Positions 16,350-24,922 of a DNA stretch of 64,000 nucleotides are shown here, piece after piece. The position numbers were made by a program, and so were the translations under genes. How positions within the stretch are numbered: the first letter of the stretch is position 1; every line of letters begins with the position of its first letter. The notes beneath the pieces were generated by a model. It saw only the letters and a list, made by a program, of their open reading frames with translations. It was not told the DNA's origin and ran no database searches. The DNA comes from [Clostridium] celerecrescens 18A. GTDB lineage: Bacteria > Bacillota > Clostridia > Lachnospirales > Lachnospiraceae. The stretch is taken from positions 2,542,001 to 2,606,000 of the forward strand of contig NZ_PGET01000001.1 in assembly GCF_002797975.1 (NCBI RefSeq), written 5' to 3'.

Positions 16350-19001
16350 TCACTGTTTTCTGTAACATATTTCAAAGCTGCCGGAGCCTGTTTCGGCCGT
16401 CATACATCCAGCCTCAAGCTGAAAAGCAAGACCAGCGGTTTCAGACGGCACCGCCCCTTTTTCCAGGCGTATTGTAACCGCTGCATTGGCAGGCACGGTA
16501 AATGCAAGCCTTCGCTCTCCCGGCGTCTGCGTTTTTTCCCAGCTGACCCGGATCATTCCAAGAGCACTTTTATATGATCCTTTTGCATATGCTAAGGCGT
16601 CACCTGTCTGGGGGCTGATGATGATACGCCGGTATCCGGAACAAGCCTCATCCGTTTCAATTCCCAGAACAGAGCGGTACAGCCATTCTCCCACCGCTCC
16701 ATAGGCATAGTGATTAAAAGAGTTCATATCCGGACTCCACATGGTTCCATCCGGCTTTAAGCCGTCCCAATGCTCCCAAATAGTGGTCGCCCCCCTCTTG
16801 ACCTGATACAGCCAGGAAGGAAAATCTTCCTTCAAAAGCAGCTCATAGGCCTTATCCGCATAACCATTTCCACTTAGTGCATGCAGGAAATAGGGCGTGC
16901 CCACAAAACCGGTCACCAGATGTCCTCCTTCTTTCTCAAGGAGTGTAACCAGCTGCTCAGCCGTCTTCTGCCTGTATGCTTCCGGAACAAGATTAAAATG
17001 CAGAGCCAGAATATGGGCGGTCTGGGTCATAGCCGTCATGCTTCCGTCACTTTTAAAAAATGTGCTCTGAAACTTCTTTACGATTTCCCCATACAATGCT
17101 TCATACTCTATAGCATCCTCTTCCCGCTGAAGAATCAAAGCTATTTTCGCAAACAGTCCTGTCGAGTATGCATAATATGCGGTACAGGTCAGATCATTGG
17201 GCGTTGCTCCGAAATAGCTGCCCTCCTCTGCATCAAGTGCCACCCAGTCTCCAAACTGCAGCTTATAATTCCAGATATGATCCCTGGTATGTTTTCTCAT
17301 GAACCCGATCCATTGCTTCATGCTGTCATACTGCTCTTCCAATATGAACGTATCCCCATACATCAGATATAAGTTCCATGGGTTGATCACGGCCACATCA
17401 GCCCAGGCTGCCGCGGAATGGGTGCCCTTTGAAAGCAGCCAGTCGTCTTTTTCCCTGCCGCTTATGATGTCCGGCACAACATGGGGAACTCCCCCTTCCG
17501 GCGTCTGGTCCGCAGCCACATCTTTCAGCCATTTTCTGAAAAACGTATAGGTATTCATCAGATAACAGGATGTACGGCAAAAAATCTGTGCATCTCCCGT
17601 CCAGCCCATTCTCTCATCTCTCTGGGGGCAGTCCGTGGGAATATCCAGAAAATTTCCTTTCATGCTCCACTTAATGTTGCTGTGAAGCTGGTTTACCAAA
17701 GGATTGGAACAGGAAAATTCTCCGGTTTCTTCCATGTCCGAATGCAGGACGCAGGCCGCCACATCTTCTTCCTTCAGTTCCCCCGGCCAATCCAGGACAT
17801 GAACATACCGAAAGCCCTGGAAGGTGAAATGGGGATGATAGTTTTCTTCGCCTTCTCCTCTGCAGATATAGCGGATTTCTTGTTTTGCCGACCTTAGATT
17901 GGCTGTATAAACATTACCTGAAGAATCCAGCATCTCAAAACATTGAAATCTTACCTCTTCTCCTGTCCTTCCCCGCACCTTAAACCGTACCCAGCCCGTT
18001 AAGTTTTGTCCGAAATCAATGACCCGGTCTCCCTGTGGAGTCTGAAAAATACTCCTTGCCTCCAGAGTCTCTATGACCCTCACCTTCGAACCTGCCTGGG
18101 CGGTCAGAGCACTCTTTGGAAACTCTGCCGTTTGTACCCCCTTCCAGCCGTCCGCGCGGTAACCAGGACAGTTCCAATTCTCAATTTCCATGCCGGCGTC
18201 ATAAATCTCCCCGTCATAAATCTCAGAAAAAGTCACAGGACCCTCATGTCCCAGCCAGCTTTCTTCCGTAAAAAACGTCTCTTCTCTTCCGTCCCGGTAG
18301 CGGACCACCAGCTGCATCAGAAAAGACGCCTGGTCTCCGTAATTATTGCGCAGATGAAGAAAGCCCATTTTCCCTTTATACCATCCTGCACCAACCAAAG
18401 CTCCCAATGCATTGGCTCCCTGTTTCAGCAGATCCGTAACCTCATAGGTCTGATAACACAAATGCTTCTGATAGGAGGTCCAGCCAGGGGTCATCTCGTC
18501 CAGGCCCACCTTATGTCCGTTTATATAGAAATGATACAGCCCCAGTGCTGTGGTGCATGCATAAGCTTCCAGCACTTCACCGCTGATTTCGATCTCCTTT
18601 CGCAGATAAGTGCTTCCCGAGGAGTCTTTATCCTCCGGTCCTTCCGCAGTAATGAACTGCGCCTTCCACTGGTCTTGTTTTAAGACTGCAGTGACAAAAA
18701 ACGCCGGTTCACTGAAGCTGCTTTCTTCCTCTCCATCCTGCACCTGTACCCGGACAAAATATTTTTTACAGGAAGCGGGACAAAACCCGGCCGCCTCCAC
18801 ATGGATGGACTCCCTGCTCTTAACCCAGCCGCTTTCGTAAACTATGGTTTCAAAGACATCATCCACGGCAATCTCCAGCCTGTACGCCTCCTGGTTTACA
18901 TTTTTTTTGTCACTGCAAAGAATCCAGCCAAACCACGGCCTGCCGTCCAGACCCACCGGATTTTTCAAATATTCAATTGTTAATTCCGACACTTTCAGCA
19001 T
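16350..19001 (-). CDS. GH78 family alpha-L-rhamnosidase
   Basis: 883 residues, the full GH78 layout: an N-terminal fibronectin-like domain, a carbohydrate-binding beta domain (about 130-290), another beta domain, the (alpha/alpha)6 catalytic barrel (about 430-780) and a C-terminal beta sandwich. The signature DCPQRDERMGWTGDAQ lies at about residues 455-470 and contains the general acid. It cleaves terminal alpha-L-rhamnose from pectic or plant glycoside oligosaccharides. No signal peptide is present. It is read from the same operon as the FGGY kinase, 42 bp downstream of it. Confidence 0.93.
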   Translation of the reverse strand: MLKVSELTIEYLKNPVGLDGRPWFGWILCSDKKNVNQEAYRLEIAVDDVFETIVYESGWVKSRESIHVEAAGFCPASCKKYFVRVQVQDGEEESSFSEPAFFVTAVLKQDQWKAQFITAEGPEDKDSSGSTYLRKEIEISGEVLEAYACTTALGLYHFYINGHKVGLDEMTPGWTSYQKHLCYQTYEVTDLLKQGANALGALVGAGWYKGKMGFLHLRNNYGDQASFLMQLVVRYRDGREETFFTEESWLGHEGPVTFSEIYDGEIYDAGMEIENWNCPGYRADGWKGVQTAEFPKSALTAQAGSKVRVIETLEARSIFQTPQGDRVIDFGQNLTGWVRFKVRGRTGEEVRFQCFEMLDSSGNVYTANLRSAKQEIRYICRGEGEENYHPHFTFQGFRYVHVLDWPGELKEEDVAACVLHSDMEETGEFSCSNPLVNQLHSNIKWSMKGNFLDIPTDCPQRDERMGWTGDAQIFCRTSCYLMNTYTFFRKWLKDVAADQTPEGGVPHVVPDIISGREKDDWLLSKGTHSAAAWADVAVINPWNLYLMYGDTFILEEQYDSMKQWIGFMRKHTRDHIWNYKLQFGDWVALDAEEGSYFGATPNDLTCTAYYAYSTGLFAKIALILQREEDAIEYEALYGEIVKKFQSTFFKSDGSMTAMTQTAHILALHFNLVPEAYRQKTAEQLVTLLEKEGGHLVTGFVGTPYFLHALSGNGYADKAYELLLKEDFPSWLYQVKRGATTIWEHWDGLKPDGTMWSPDMNSFNHYAYGAVGEWLYRSVLGIETDEACSGYRRIIISPQTGDALAYAKGSYKSALGMIRVSWEKTQTPGERRLAFTVPANAAVTIRLEKGAVPSETAGLAFQLEAGCMTAETGSGSFEICYRKQ

Positions 19002-19043
19002 GCTTTCTCTCCCATTCCGTTATCGTTGTCCAGTCCACTGTGT

Positions 19044-20519
19044 TTAAGCCAGAATCTTCCTGACTGTTTCTCTCCAGCCCTCATATTTCTTAGCTCTAAC
19101 TTCTGGCTCCATACATGGATTATATTGCTTTGCTTTCATTTTTTCAAATATATCTTCCTGATAGACGCCGAGGGAAAGGCCTGCGGCGAAAGCAGCTCCC
19201 ATTCCGGAGAGCTCCTTTGTCTCGGAGACACGCACACTTGTCTCCAGAATGTCGCTTTGAAACTGCATCAGGAACTGGTTTTCCGTGGGTCCTCCGTCCA
19301 CCCTCAGTTCTGGTATGATGCAGTTCATGTCCTCACACATAGCCTGGATTACGTCGGCAATCTGGTAGCCAATGCTTTCCAGTCCCGCCCTGACGATTTC
19401 CGCCCGGCCTGTGGTCCTTGTCATTCCGCTGATGGAAGCGGTGGCACGGCTGTTCCAATATGGCGCTCCTAAGCCGGTGAAGGCCGGGATTAAGTAGACC
19501 TTATCATTTTGGTCGGCAGCAGCTGCAATCTGCTCCGTCTCCTCCGGGGTGGAAATCATGTTCATCTTTTCTTTCAGCCAGGTAATCACCGCGCCCGTAT
19601 AATTGATGTTACCTTCCAGAATATAGTTCACCTTTCCGCCCATGCGCCAGGCTAAGGAAGTCACTACTCCATGGGTACTGAACACCGGTTCGTTTCCCGT
19701 ATTTATCATGATGGAAGATCCGGTTCCATAAGTTGCCTTTGTCATGCCTTTTTTTAAACAGCCCTGGCCAAACAGCGCGCCGTGGGAATCCCCCATCACG
19801 CTGTGTATGGGAATAGGTGCGTCAAACAATCCCTCAAAGTCCGTCATTCCAAAGCATGAGTCCGAATCGGAAATTTCCGCCAGCCACCGGCTTTTTAAAC
19901 CGAATATTTTGCAGAGCTCCTGATCCCAGATCAAATCCCTGATATTAAAAAGCTGCGTCCGGGAAGCGTTTGAAAAGTCTGTTTTATAAGAAGTTCCGCC
20001 TGTCAGACGGTAAACCAGCCACGTATCCACAGTTCCGAAACACAGCTCCTCCTTCTCCGCCCGTTCCTTCAGACCATCAACATGTTCCAGAAGCCATTTA
20101 AATTTTGAAGCAGGAAAATAAGGGGAAAGGATCAATCCTGTCTTATTCCGTATGATTTCCGGATCAACGGTCTCTTCCATTCTTTTGCAGATGTCCCTTG
20201 ACCTGGCGCATTGCCATACGATTGCCAAGGCTTGCGGTTTCCTTGTTTTCTTATCCCACACAAGAGCAGTTTCCCGCTGATTGCTGATTCCCAGACCGGC
20301 AATCTCATTTTTAGGAACCCCTGATGTTTCCATAAGCTTTCGTACCACTATTAACGTGTTTTGGTAGATTTCCTCCGGATCATGGGAAACGTAACCCTCT
20401 TCGCTTACGATCTGCCTGTGGGGCACATCCTCCCTTTTTACCAGTTTCCCATGCTCATCAAAAAGGAGAGCCTTCGTTCCCTGAGTGCTCTGGTCCACCG
20501 CCAGAATATATTTTGCCAT
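19044..20519 (-). CDS. FGGY-family sugar/polyol kinase, glycerol kinase-like
   Basis: 491 residues, a two-domain actin-fold kinase. It opens with LAVDQSTQGTKALLFD, and has ATP-site motifs ATYGTGSSI and VDGGPTENQFLMQ. By comparison with glycerol kinase the substrate contacts are kept: Arg-Glu in SNQRET, Trp in IVWQ, Tyr in SPYF and the catalytic Asp in MGDSHGA. The substrate therefore has a small polyol-like end. There is no glycerol facilitator or glycerol-phosphate dehydrogenase nearby; the gene sits between a split transketolase and GH78. A ketose such as D-apulose, made by the upstream isomerase, is a plausible substrate (inference). The gap to the transketolase gene is one base. Confidence 0.85.
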   Translation of the reverse strand: MAKYILAVDQSTQGTKALLFDEHGKLVKREDVPHRQIVSEEGYVSHDPEEIYQNTLIVVRKLMETSGVPKNEIAGLGISNQRETALVWDKKTRKPQALAIVWQCARSRDICKRMEETVDPEIIRNKTGLILSPYFPASKFKWLLEHVDGLKERAEKEELCFGTVDTWLVYRLTGGTSYKTDFSNASRTQLFNIRDLIWDQELCKIFGLKSRWLAEISDSDSCFGMTDFEGLFDAPIPIHSVMGDSHGALFGQGCLKKGMTKATYGTGSSIMINTGNEPVFSTHGVVTSLAWRMGGKVNYILEGNINYTGAVITWLKEKMNMISTPEETEQIAAAADQNDKVYLIPAFTGLGAPYWNSRATASISGMTRTTGRAEIVRAGLESIGYQIADVIQAMCEDMNCIIPELRVDGGPTENQFLMQFQSDILETSVRVSETKELSGMGAAFAAGLSLGVYQEDIFEKMKAKQYNPCMEPEVRAKKYEGWRETVRKILA

Positions 20520-20520
20520 A

Positions 20521-21450
20521 TTAAATCAGCTCCCTTGCCTGTTTTGCGATTCCTTCTGCAGTAAGTCCGTAGTACTCGAATACTTCTTTAGAGGTTCCCG
20601 TGATGACAGGAGCGTCGGGAAGAGCCAAATTGATCACCTTCTTTGGGCAGTGGGCTGCGATTACCTGGCTGACCATGGAGCCCAGCCCTCCATATGGGGA
20701 ATGCTCCTCCACAGTAATGATTGCTCCAGCATGTTCTGCCGCATGTAATACTGCTTCCTGGTCCAAAGGCTTTACACAGTACATATCAATAACGGATGCT
20801 GAAATTCCGCTTTTCTTTAACAGCTCTGCGGCCTCCAGCGCCGGCTTTACCATCTCCCCGCAGGCAATGACTGCAATATCCGTTCCCTGGGTAAGAACAT
20901 TGGCCCGGTCCAGCTCAAAGGGGCAGTTCTCCTCCGTGTAAATGTCTTCCACCGCATTTCTCCCCACCCGTATGTAGGCAGGCTTCTGATCCTTTAACAA
21001 TTCCTCAATCAGCCGTTTTGTCTGGAACCTGTCACTGGGCAGATAAACTCTCATATTGGGAATTGCGGCCATAGCTGCAATGTCTTGAGCGGAATGATGG
21101 CTCATTCCCAGAGCTCCATAACTGACCCCGCCGCTGATTCCGATTAAAGTCACGTTCGTGTCAGAATAGGCACAGTCTATCTTCGCCTGCTCATAACTTC
21201 TGGTAGACAAAAAGCAAGCCGGAGAAGCAGCAAATGCCTTCTTCCCGCATTTTGCCAGTCCGGCCGAAATGCTGACCAGATTCTGCTCCGCAATTCCTGT
21301 TTCCACAAACTGCTCCGGGTAAGCCTGGGCAAATGGGGCCAGGGATGCGCTTCCCCGTGAATCGCTGCACAAGACTATGATATCATGATCTTCCTTTGCC
21401 TGCGCTGACAATGTCTCACATATCGCCTGTCTGTTGGGTATTTGATTCAT
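20521..21450 (-). CDS. Transketolase, C-terminal subunit
   Basis: 309 residues containing the pyrimidine-binding and C-terminal domains of a split transketolase. ETGIAEQNLVSISAGLA (about 51-67) holds the glutamate that activates thiamine diphosphate, and GGLGSMV is in the C-terminal domain. It forms one enzyme with the subunit encoded upstream, overlapping it by 4 bp. Together they move two- or three-carbon ketol groups between sugar phosphates. Its place between an isomerase and an FGGY kinase suggests a dedicated role, for example splitting apulose 4-phosphate, as split transketolases do in the known apiose route. Confidence 0.92.
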   Translation of the reverse strand: MNQIPNRQAICETLSAQAKEDHDIIVLCSDSRGSASLAPFAQAYPEQFVETGIAEQNLVSISAGLAKCGKKAFAASPACFLSTRSYEQAKIDCAYSDTNVTLIGISGGVSYGALGMSHHSAQDIAAMAAIPNMRVYLPSDRFQTKRLIEELLKDQKPAYIRVGRNAVEDIYTEENCPFELDRANVLTQGTDIAVIACGEMVKPALEAAELLKKSGISASVIDMYCVKPLDQEAVLHAAEHAGAIITVEEHSPYGGLGSMVSQVIAAHCPKKVINLALPDAPVITGTSKEVFEYYGLTAEGIAKQARELI

Positions 21451-22274
21451 ACTGCCGCCTCCCTTCTCATTTCCAAATCAGCCATAATGGTCTCATACTC
21501 TTCCCCAGTGGGCACCCTATGATGCCAGTCCGCCTTATTTTCCATAATCGGGGAACCACACCCCTTAACCGTGTTGGCAATCAGAACGCTGGGCCTTCCC
21601 TTTACTGTCTTTGCCTGTTCAAATGCGTCGTTCAGTTTCTCCACATCGTTTCCATCCGCCACGTCGATTACATGCCAGCCAAAGCTTTTAAAACGATCAT
21701 CAAGGTCATCATGTCCCATGACCTCCTCTGTATTCCCGGAAATCTGGAGGCGGTTGCGGTCCACAACGGCACAGAGATTATCCAGCTTAAACTGGCTGGC
21801 AGCCATGGCCCCTTCCCATACTGATCCTTCCGCCAGCTCTCCGTCGCCCATAACCGTATAGACCCGGTAGGTCCTCCCGTCCATCTTTCCTGCCAGAGCC
21901 ATTCCTACACAGACAGGCAGTCCGTGGCCCAGTGAGCCGGAATTCATCTCAATGCCCGGAAGCTTGTTGTTGGGATGCCCAATAAACCTGGAGCCGAATT
22001 TTGAAAAATTCTTTATAACTTCTTCCATAGGGAAAAAACCTTTTGCCGCAAGAACTGCATACAGAGCTTCCACGGAATGTCCTTTGCTAAGCACAAACCG
22101 GTCCCGGTTCTCATCTTTCATCTGCTCCGGGCTTATGTTCATCTGGCGGAAATACAGCACGGCCAATATATCCATGACGCTCATATCTCCGCCGATGTGG
22201 CCCCCTTTCCCTTCCATAATCATATCAACCACCGATTTTCTCAGTTCATAGGTCTTTGCCTTTAGTCCATCCAT
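21447..22274 (-). CDS. Transketolase, N-terminal subunit
   Basis: 275 residues with the thiamine diphosphate diphosphate-binding domain. GKGGHIGGDMS occurs near the start, and the GDG...N metal-binding motif appears as VMGDGELAEGSVWEG with NR about 30 residues later. It is the partner of the subunit encoded immediately downstream. The short spacing on both sides (1 bp after the isomerase gene, 4-bp overlap with the C-terminal subunit) implies one transcript. Confidence 0.92.
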   Translation of the reverse strand: MDGLKAKTYELRKSVVDMIMEGKGGHIGGDMSVMDILAVLYFRQMNISPEQMKDENRDRFVLSKGHSVEALYAVLAAKGFFPMEEVIKNFSKFGSRFIGHPNNKLPGIEMNSGSLGHGLPVCVGMALAGKMDGRTYRVYTVMGDGELAEGSVWEGAMAASQFKLDNLCAVVDRNRLQISGNTEEVMGHDDLDDRFKSFGWHVIDVADGNDVEKLNDAFEQAKTVKGRPSVLIANTVKGCGSPIMENKADWHHRVPTGEEYETIMADLEMRREAAV

Positions 22275-22275
22275 A

Positions 22276-23676
22276 TCATTCTCCTCTTAAATAGGCCCTG
22301 ATCTCTTCCTCGTTGTCATCGTATAAATCCGGTTTCACGCCTATGTACTTGCAGGCTTCGTACAAGACCGGAACAATGTCCTTATGGATTCCTACACAGT
22401 GATGAATATAAGGCCCTTCCACCAGCTTTGCTTCCAGCTTCTTTAAGTTCGCTACCTCTACCCATACATAAGTGCCTTTCGTATATGGACCATCAATTCC
22501 CTTCGCCTTTCCAAGTAAAAGAGAGTATTCCCCGTTATCCCCGTCGAACCGGCACAAGGTCATCTCACCATGCTTTGCCTCTGCCTCCACAGCTCCCGGA
22601 TGATTAAATGCCAGGGGGTAGCCCAGGGTCGGCTTTTCTTTCGCAACGGAAATAGGCCATGGACCACAGTGCTGAAGCAATTCTCCATTTTCGTTATCCG
22701 GATGTCTTACGGTCCAGTCCGCAAAAAAGCTTCTGCATTCATCCATGCCCGCCGCCTCTGCCATAACTGCGGTAACCGCCCCGTGAATGTCTGTCTCACA
22801 AACCACCGGGATTCCTTCTTCATTTAACAGGGAATTGGCTCCGCAAGGCATAATGCCGATTTCTCCCTGAAGGGCATTCCAGCACTGAATGGCAATCGCA
22901 TTGCAGCCGTACTTAACCGCCAGGTTTTTCATGGCGGCCTTTAATGCCGCGACATTTAACAGTGCCTCTTCACTGATTTTAATATTCATGGACTCTTTGC
23001 AGCCCTTTATTATCTTTTCAACTTCTGTCCTCTCCTCTTTTACCTGTCGTATCTCGGAGGTTAATTCAGGCATAGGAATAGGGGACAGCTGTATGTTGAA
23101 CCGTTCCAGCAACTCGCCTTCGTTGCACATGGTGGTCCAGAAATCAAAAGGCCTGGGGGCTATCTGCAGGATTCTTGTATTTTTAAATACTTTTACTACG
23201 TTACAGACCGCCAGAAAATCACGGATTCCCCGCTCAAATTCCGGGTCCGTCAGGCGGCAGTTTGTCAGATAAGTAAAGGGAACCTTAAATCTTCTCAACA
23301 CCTTTCCTGTGGCAAAGAGGCCGCATTGACTGTCCCGCAGGCGAATACCATTCTCGTCAGGCCTCTCGTCCCTGGGTCCCCAAATCAGGACCGGAACTCC
23401 AAGCTCCTTTGCCAGTCTCGCGCAAACGTATTCTGTTCCGAAGTTGCAATGAGGGAGAAACAGGCCATCGATTCCTTCATCCCTGAACTTTTCAGCTATG
23501 ATTTTTACATGGCTGTCATCGTAGAGAAGCCCTTCTTCGTTCATATCCGTAATGTCCACGAAAGAAACTCCCAGTTCCTCAAGTCTTCCCGCCGTCAAAT
23601 TCCTGTACTTTATTGCATCCGGGGCGCTGAAAATGCTCCTTCTTGTGGGGGCGAACCCCAGTTTTATAGTCGCCAT
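22276..23676 (-). CDS. L-fucose/L-arabinose isomerase superfamily protein
   Basis: 466 residues, similar in layout to the fucose/arabinose isomerase superfamily: an N-terminal Rossmann-like part (LFLPHCNFGTEYVCARLA), a central domain with AIQCWNAL, and a C-terminal part rich in conserved acids and histidines (GAVEAEAKHGE, HHCVGIH). Such enzymes interconvert an aldose and a ketose with a divalent metal. It is first in the operon, followed by transketolase and kinase genes, so it probably feeds the kinase with a ketose. Start at 23676: AAAGGA lies 8-9 bases upstream; the in-frame ATG at 23685 is too close to that site. The actual sugar is not known. Confidence 0.82.
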   Translation of the reverse strand: MATIKLGFAPTRRSIFSAPDAIKYRNLTAGRLEELGVSFVDITDMNEEGLLYDDSHVKIIAEKFRDEGIDGLFLPHCNFGTEYVCARLAKELGVPVLIWGPRDERPDENGIRLRDSQCGLFATGKVLRRFKVPFTYLTNCRLTDPEFERGIRDFLAVCNVVKVFKNTRILQIAPRPFDFWTTMCNEGELLERFNIQLSPIPMPELTSEIRQVKEERTEVEKIIKGCKESMNIKISEEALLNVAALKAAMKNLAVKYGCNAIAIQCWNALQGEIGIMPCGANSLLNEEGIPVVCETDIHGAVTAVMAEAAGMDECRSFFADWTVRHPDNENGELLQHCGPWPISVAKEKPTLGYPLAFNHPGAVEAEAKHGEMTLCRFDGDNGEYSLLLGKAKGIDGPYTKGTYVWVEVANLKKLEAKLVEGPYIHHCVGIHKDIVPVLYEACKYIGVKPDLYDDNEEEIRAYLRGE

Positions 23677-23708
23677 AAAATCCATCCTTTCTGCTGAACA
23701 ATCTTTTC

Positions 23709-23729
23709 ATCTGTATAAATTATACAGAT
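23709..23729. promoter_or_regulatory. 21-bp palindromic operator over the -10 box of the isomerase operon
   Basis: ATCTGTATAA and TTATACAGAT form a perfect 10-bp inverted repeat around one base. The minus-strand TATAAT at 23724-23719 lies inside it, 43 bases before the isomerase start. A repressor bound here would block that promoter. The divergent LacI-family gene at 23841 is the natural candidate, although the site lacks the central CG usual for LacI operators. Confidence 0.6.
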
Positions 23730-23840
23730 TACTTAACTTAATTTCATTATGATATTCAGTATTTATTAATGAATTTTTAACTTAATTATTGCCTTTTTCC
23801 ACTTAATAGACCATAATAATATCTATCAGGAGGTACATGT

Positions 23841-24848
23841 ATGGGAATTACCGCAAAAGAGCTGGCTAAAATATTAAACCTTTCAGCTGCCGCCGTATCC
23901 ATGGCATTAAATAACAAACCAGGCGTCAGCACGGAAACAAGAAGGAGGGTCATCGAAACAGCCCAGAAGTATGACTACGATTTGACCCGTCACACATTTC
24001 GCCCAAGGGACGTGAGCAGCATTTACTTAATTATTTATAAAAAACACGGAGCTATCGTTGGAAGCAATCCTTTTTTTCAGGAGCTTTCCGAAGGAATCGC
24101 GGCCGGTTGCCAGAAAAACAATTACAAGATGGAAATCCGTTATTTATACGGAGAGGAAGGGAATATTGAAAATCGATTAAAAGATATGCTCTACTCCGGC
24201 TGTACAGGAATCATCCTTTTGGGAACCGAAATGACACCTGAAGATTTTCTTCCTTTTCGGGCGCTCACGATCCCGATCGTCTTACTGGACAGCTATTTTG
24301 AAACGGTTCCCTGCGACAGCATCATTATCAACAACATCCAGGGGGCTTTTCTTGCCGCTTCTTACTTAATAAAAACCACAGGAAAACAGCCTGGCTATCT
24401 CCATTCTTCTTACCCGATCGGAAATTTTGCAGAACGGAATTCCGGCTTCTTTAAGGCAATTCACACCTATGGAATGGCCGCCTCCAACAGCATTGTCCAC
24501 TCGGTCACTCCTTCCATAGAAGGAGCTTATGCGGATATGCTGGAAATCCTTAAAAGTCAGGAACCTCTGGCTCCCTGCTACTTTGCTGACAATGATTTAA
24601 TCGCCCTGGGCGCCCTTAAGGCATTGAAGCAGCATGGCTACCGGATACCGGAGGATATCTCTATCGTGGGCTTTGACAACATCCCTGCGGGAATTATTGT
24701 AGATCCAGCCCTCACTACCATTCATGTCCCTAAGCATTATATGGGAAAAATGGCTGCTAACAGACTCATCAGCCGCTTGGAGGAGCCTGATGCCACCTCC
24801 GTGAAACTGGAAATTGCCACGACTTTAATCCGGAGAAATTCTGCCTAA
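23841..24848 (+). CDS. LacI-family transcriptional regulator
   Basis: 335 residues. The N-terminal helix-turn-helix reads ITAKELAKILNLSAAAVSMAL (about 3-23) with the hinge region after it; residues 60 on form the periplasmic-binding-protein-like ligand domain (DNDLIALGALKALKQHG, SIVGFDN). AGGAGG lies 7 bases before the ATG. It is divergent from the isomerase-glycosidase operon and is its probable repressor, released by a sugar or sugar phosphate from that pathway. Confidence 0.93.
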   Translation: MGITAKELAKILNLSAAAVSMALNNKPGVSTETRRRVIETAQKYDYDLTRHTFRPRDVSSIYLIIYKKHGAIVGSNPFFQELSEGIAAGCQKNNYKMEIRYLYGEEGNIENRLKDMLYSGCTGIILLGTEMTPEDFLPFRALTIPIVLLDSYFETVPCDSIIINNIQGAFLAASYLIKTTGKQPGYLHSSYPIGNFAERNSGFFKAIHTYGMAASNSIVHSVTPSIEGAYADMLEILKSQEPLAPCYFADNDLIALGALKALKQHGYRIPEDISIVGFDNIPAGIIVDPALTTIHVPKHYMGKMAANRLISRLEEPDATSVKLEIATTLIRRNSA

Positions 24849-24857
24849 AGCAGAAGG

Positions 24858-24914
24858 AAAAAACAGCAGGAAACGATCAAATCCCTGATTATTCAGTGAT
24901 TTTTCGTTTCCTGC
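24858..24914 (-). terminator. Terminator between the LacI gene and the membrane protein gene
   Basis: Arms GCAGGAAACG (24866-24875) and CGTTTCCTGC (24905-24914) pair perfectly, with further pairing inside. On the minus strand the stem is followed by TGTTTTTT, so it ends the hypB-to-DUF5692 transcript, whose stop is at 24923. It may also serve the plus-strand LacI gene. Confidence 0.8.
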
Positions 24915-24922
24915 CGTTTCAT

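Noticed and set aside
19044..20519. Naming the FGGY kinase glpK
   Set aside because: The substrate contacts are similar, but no glycerol uptake or oxidation genes are nearby and the operon is devoted to plant sugars.
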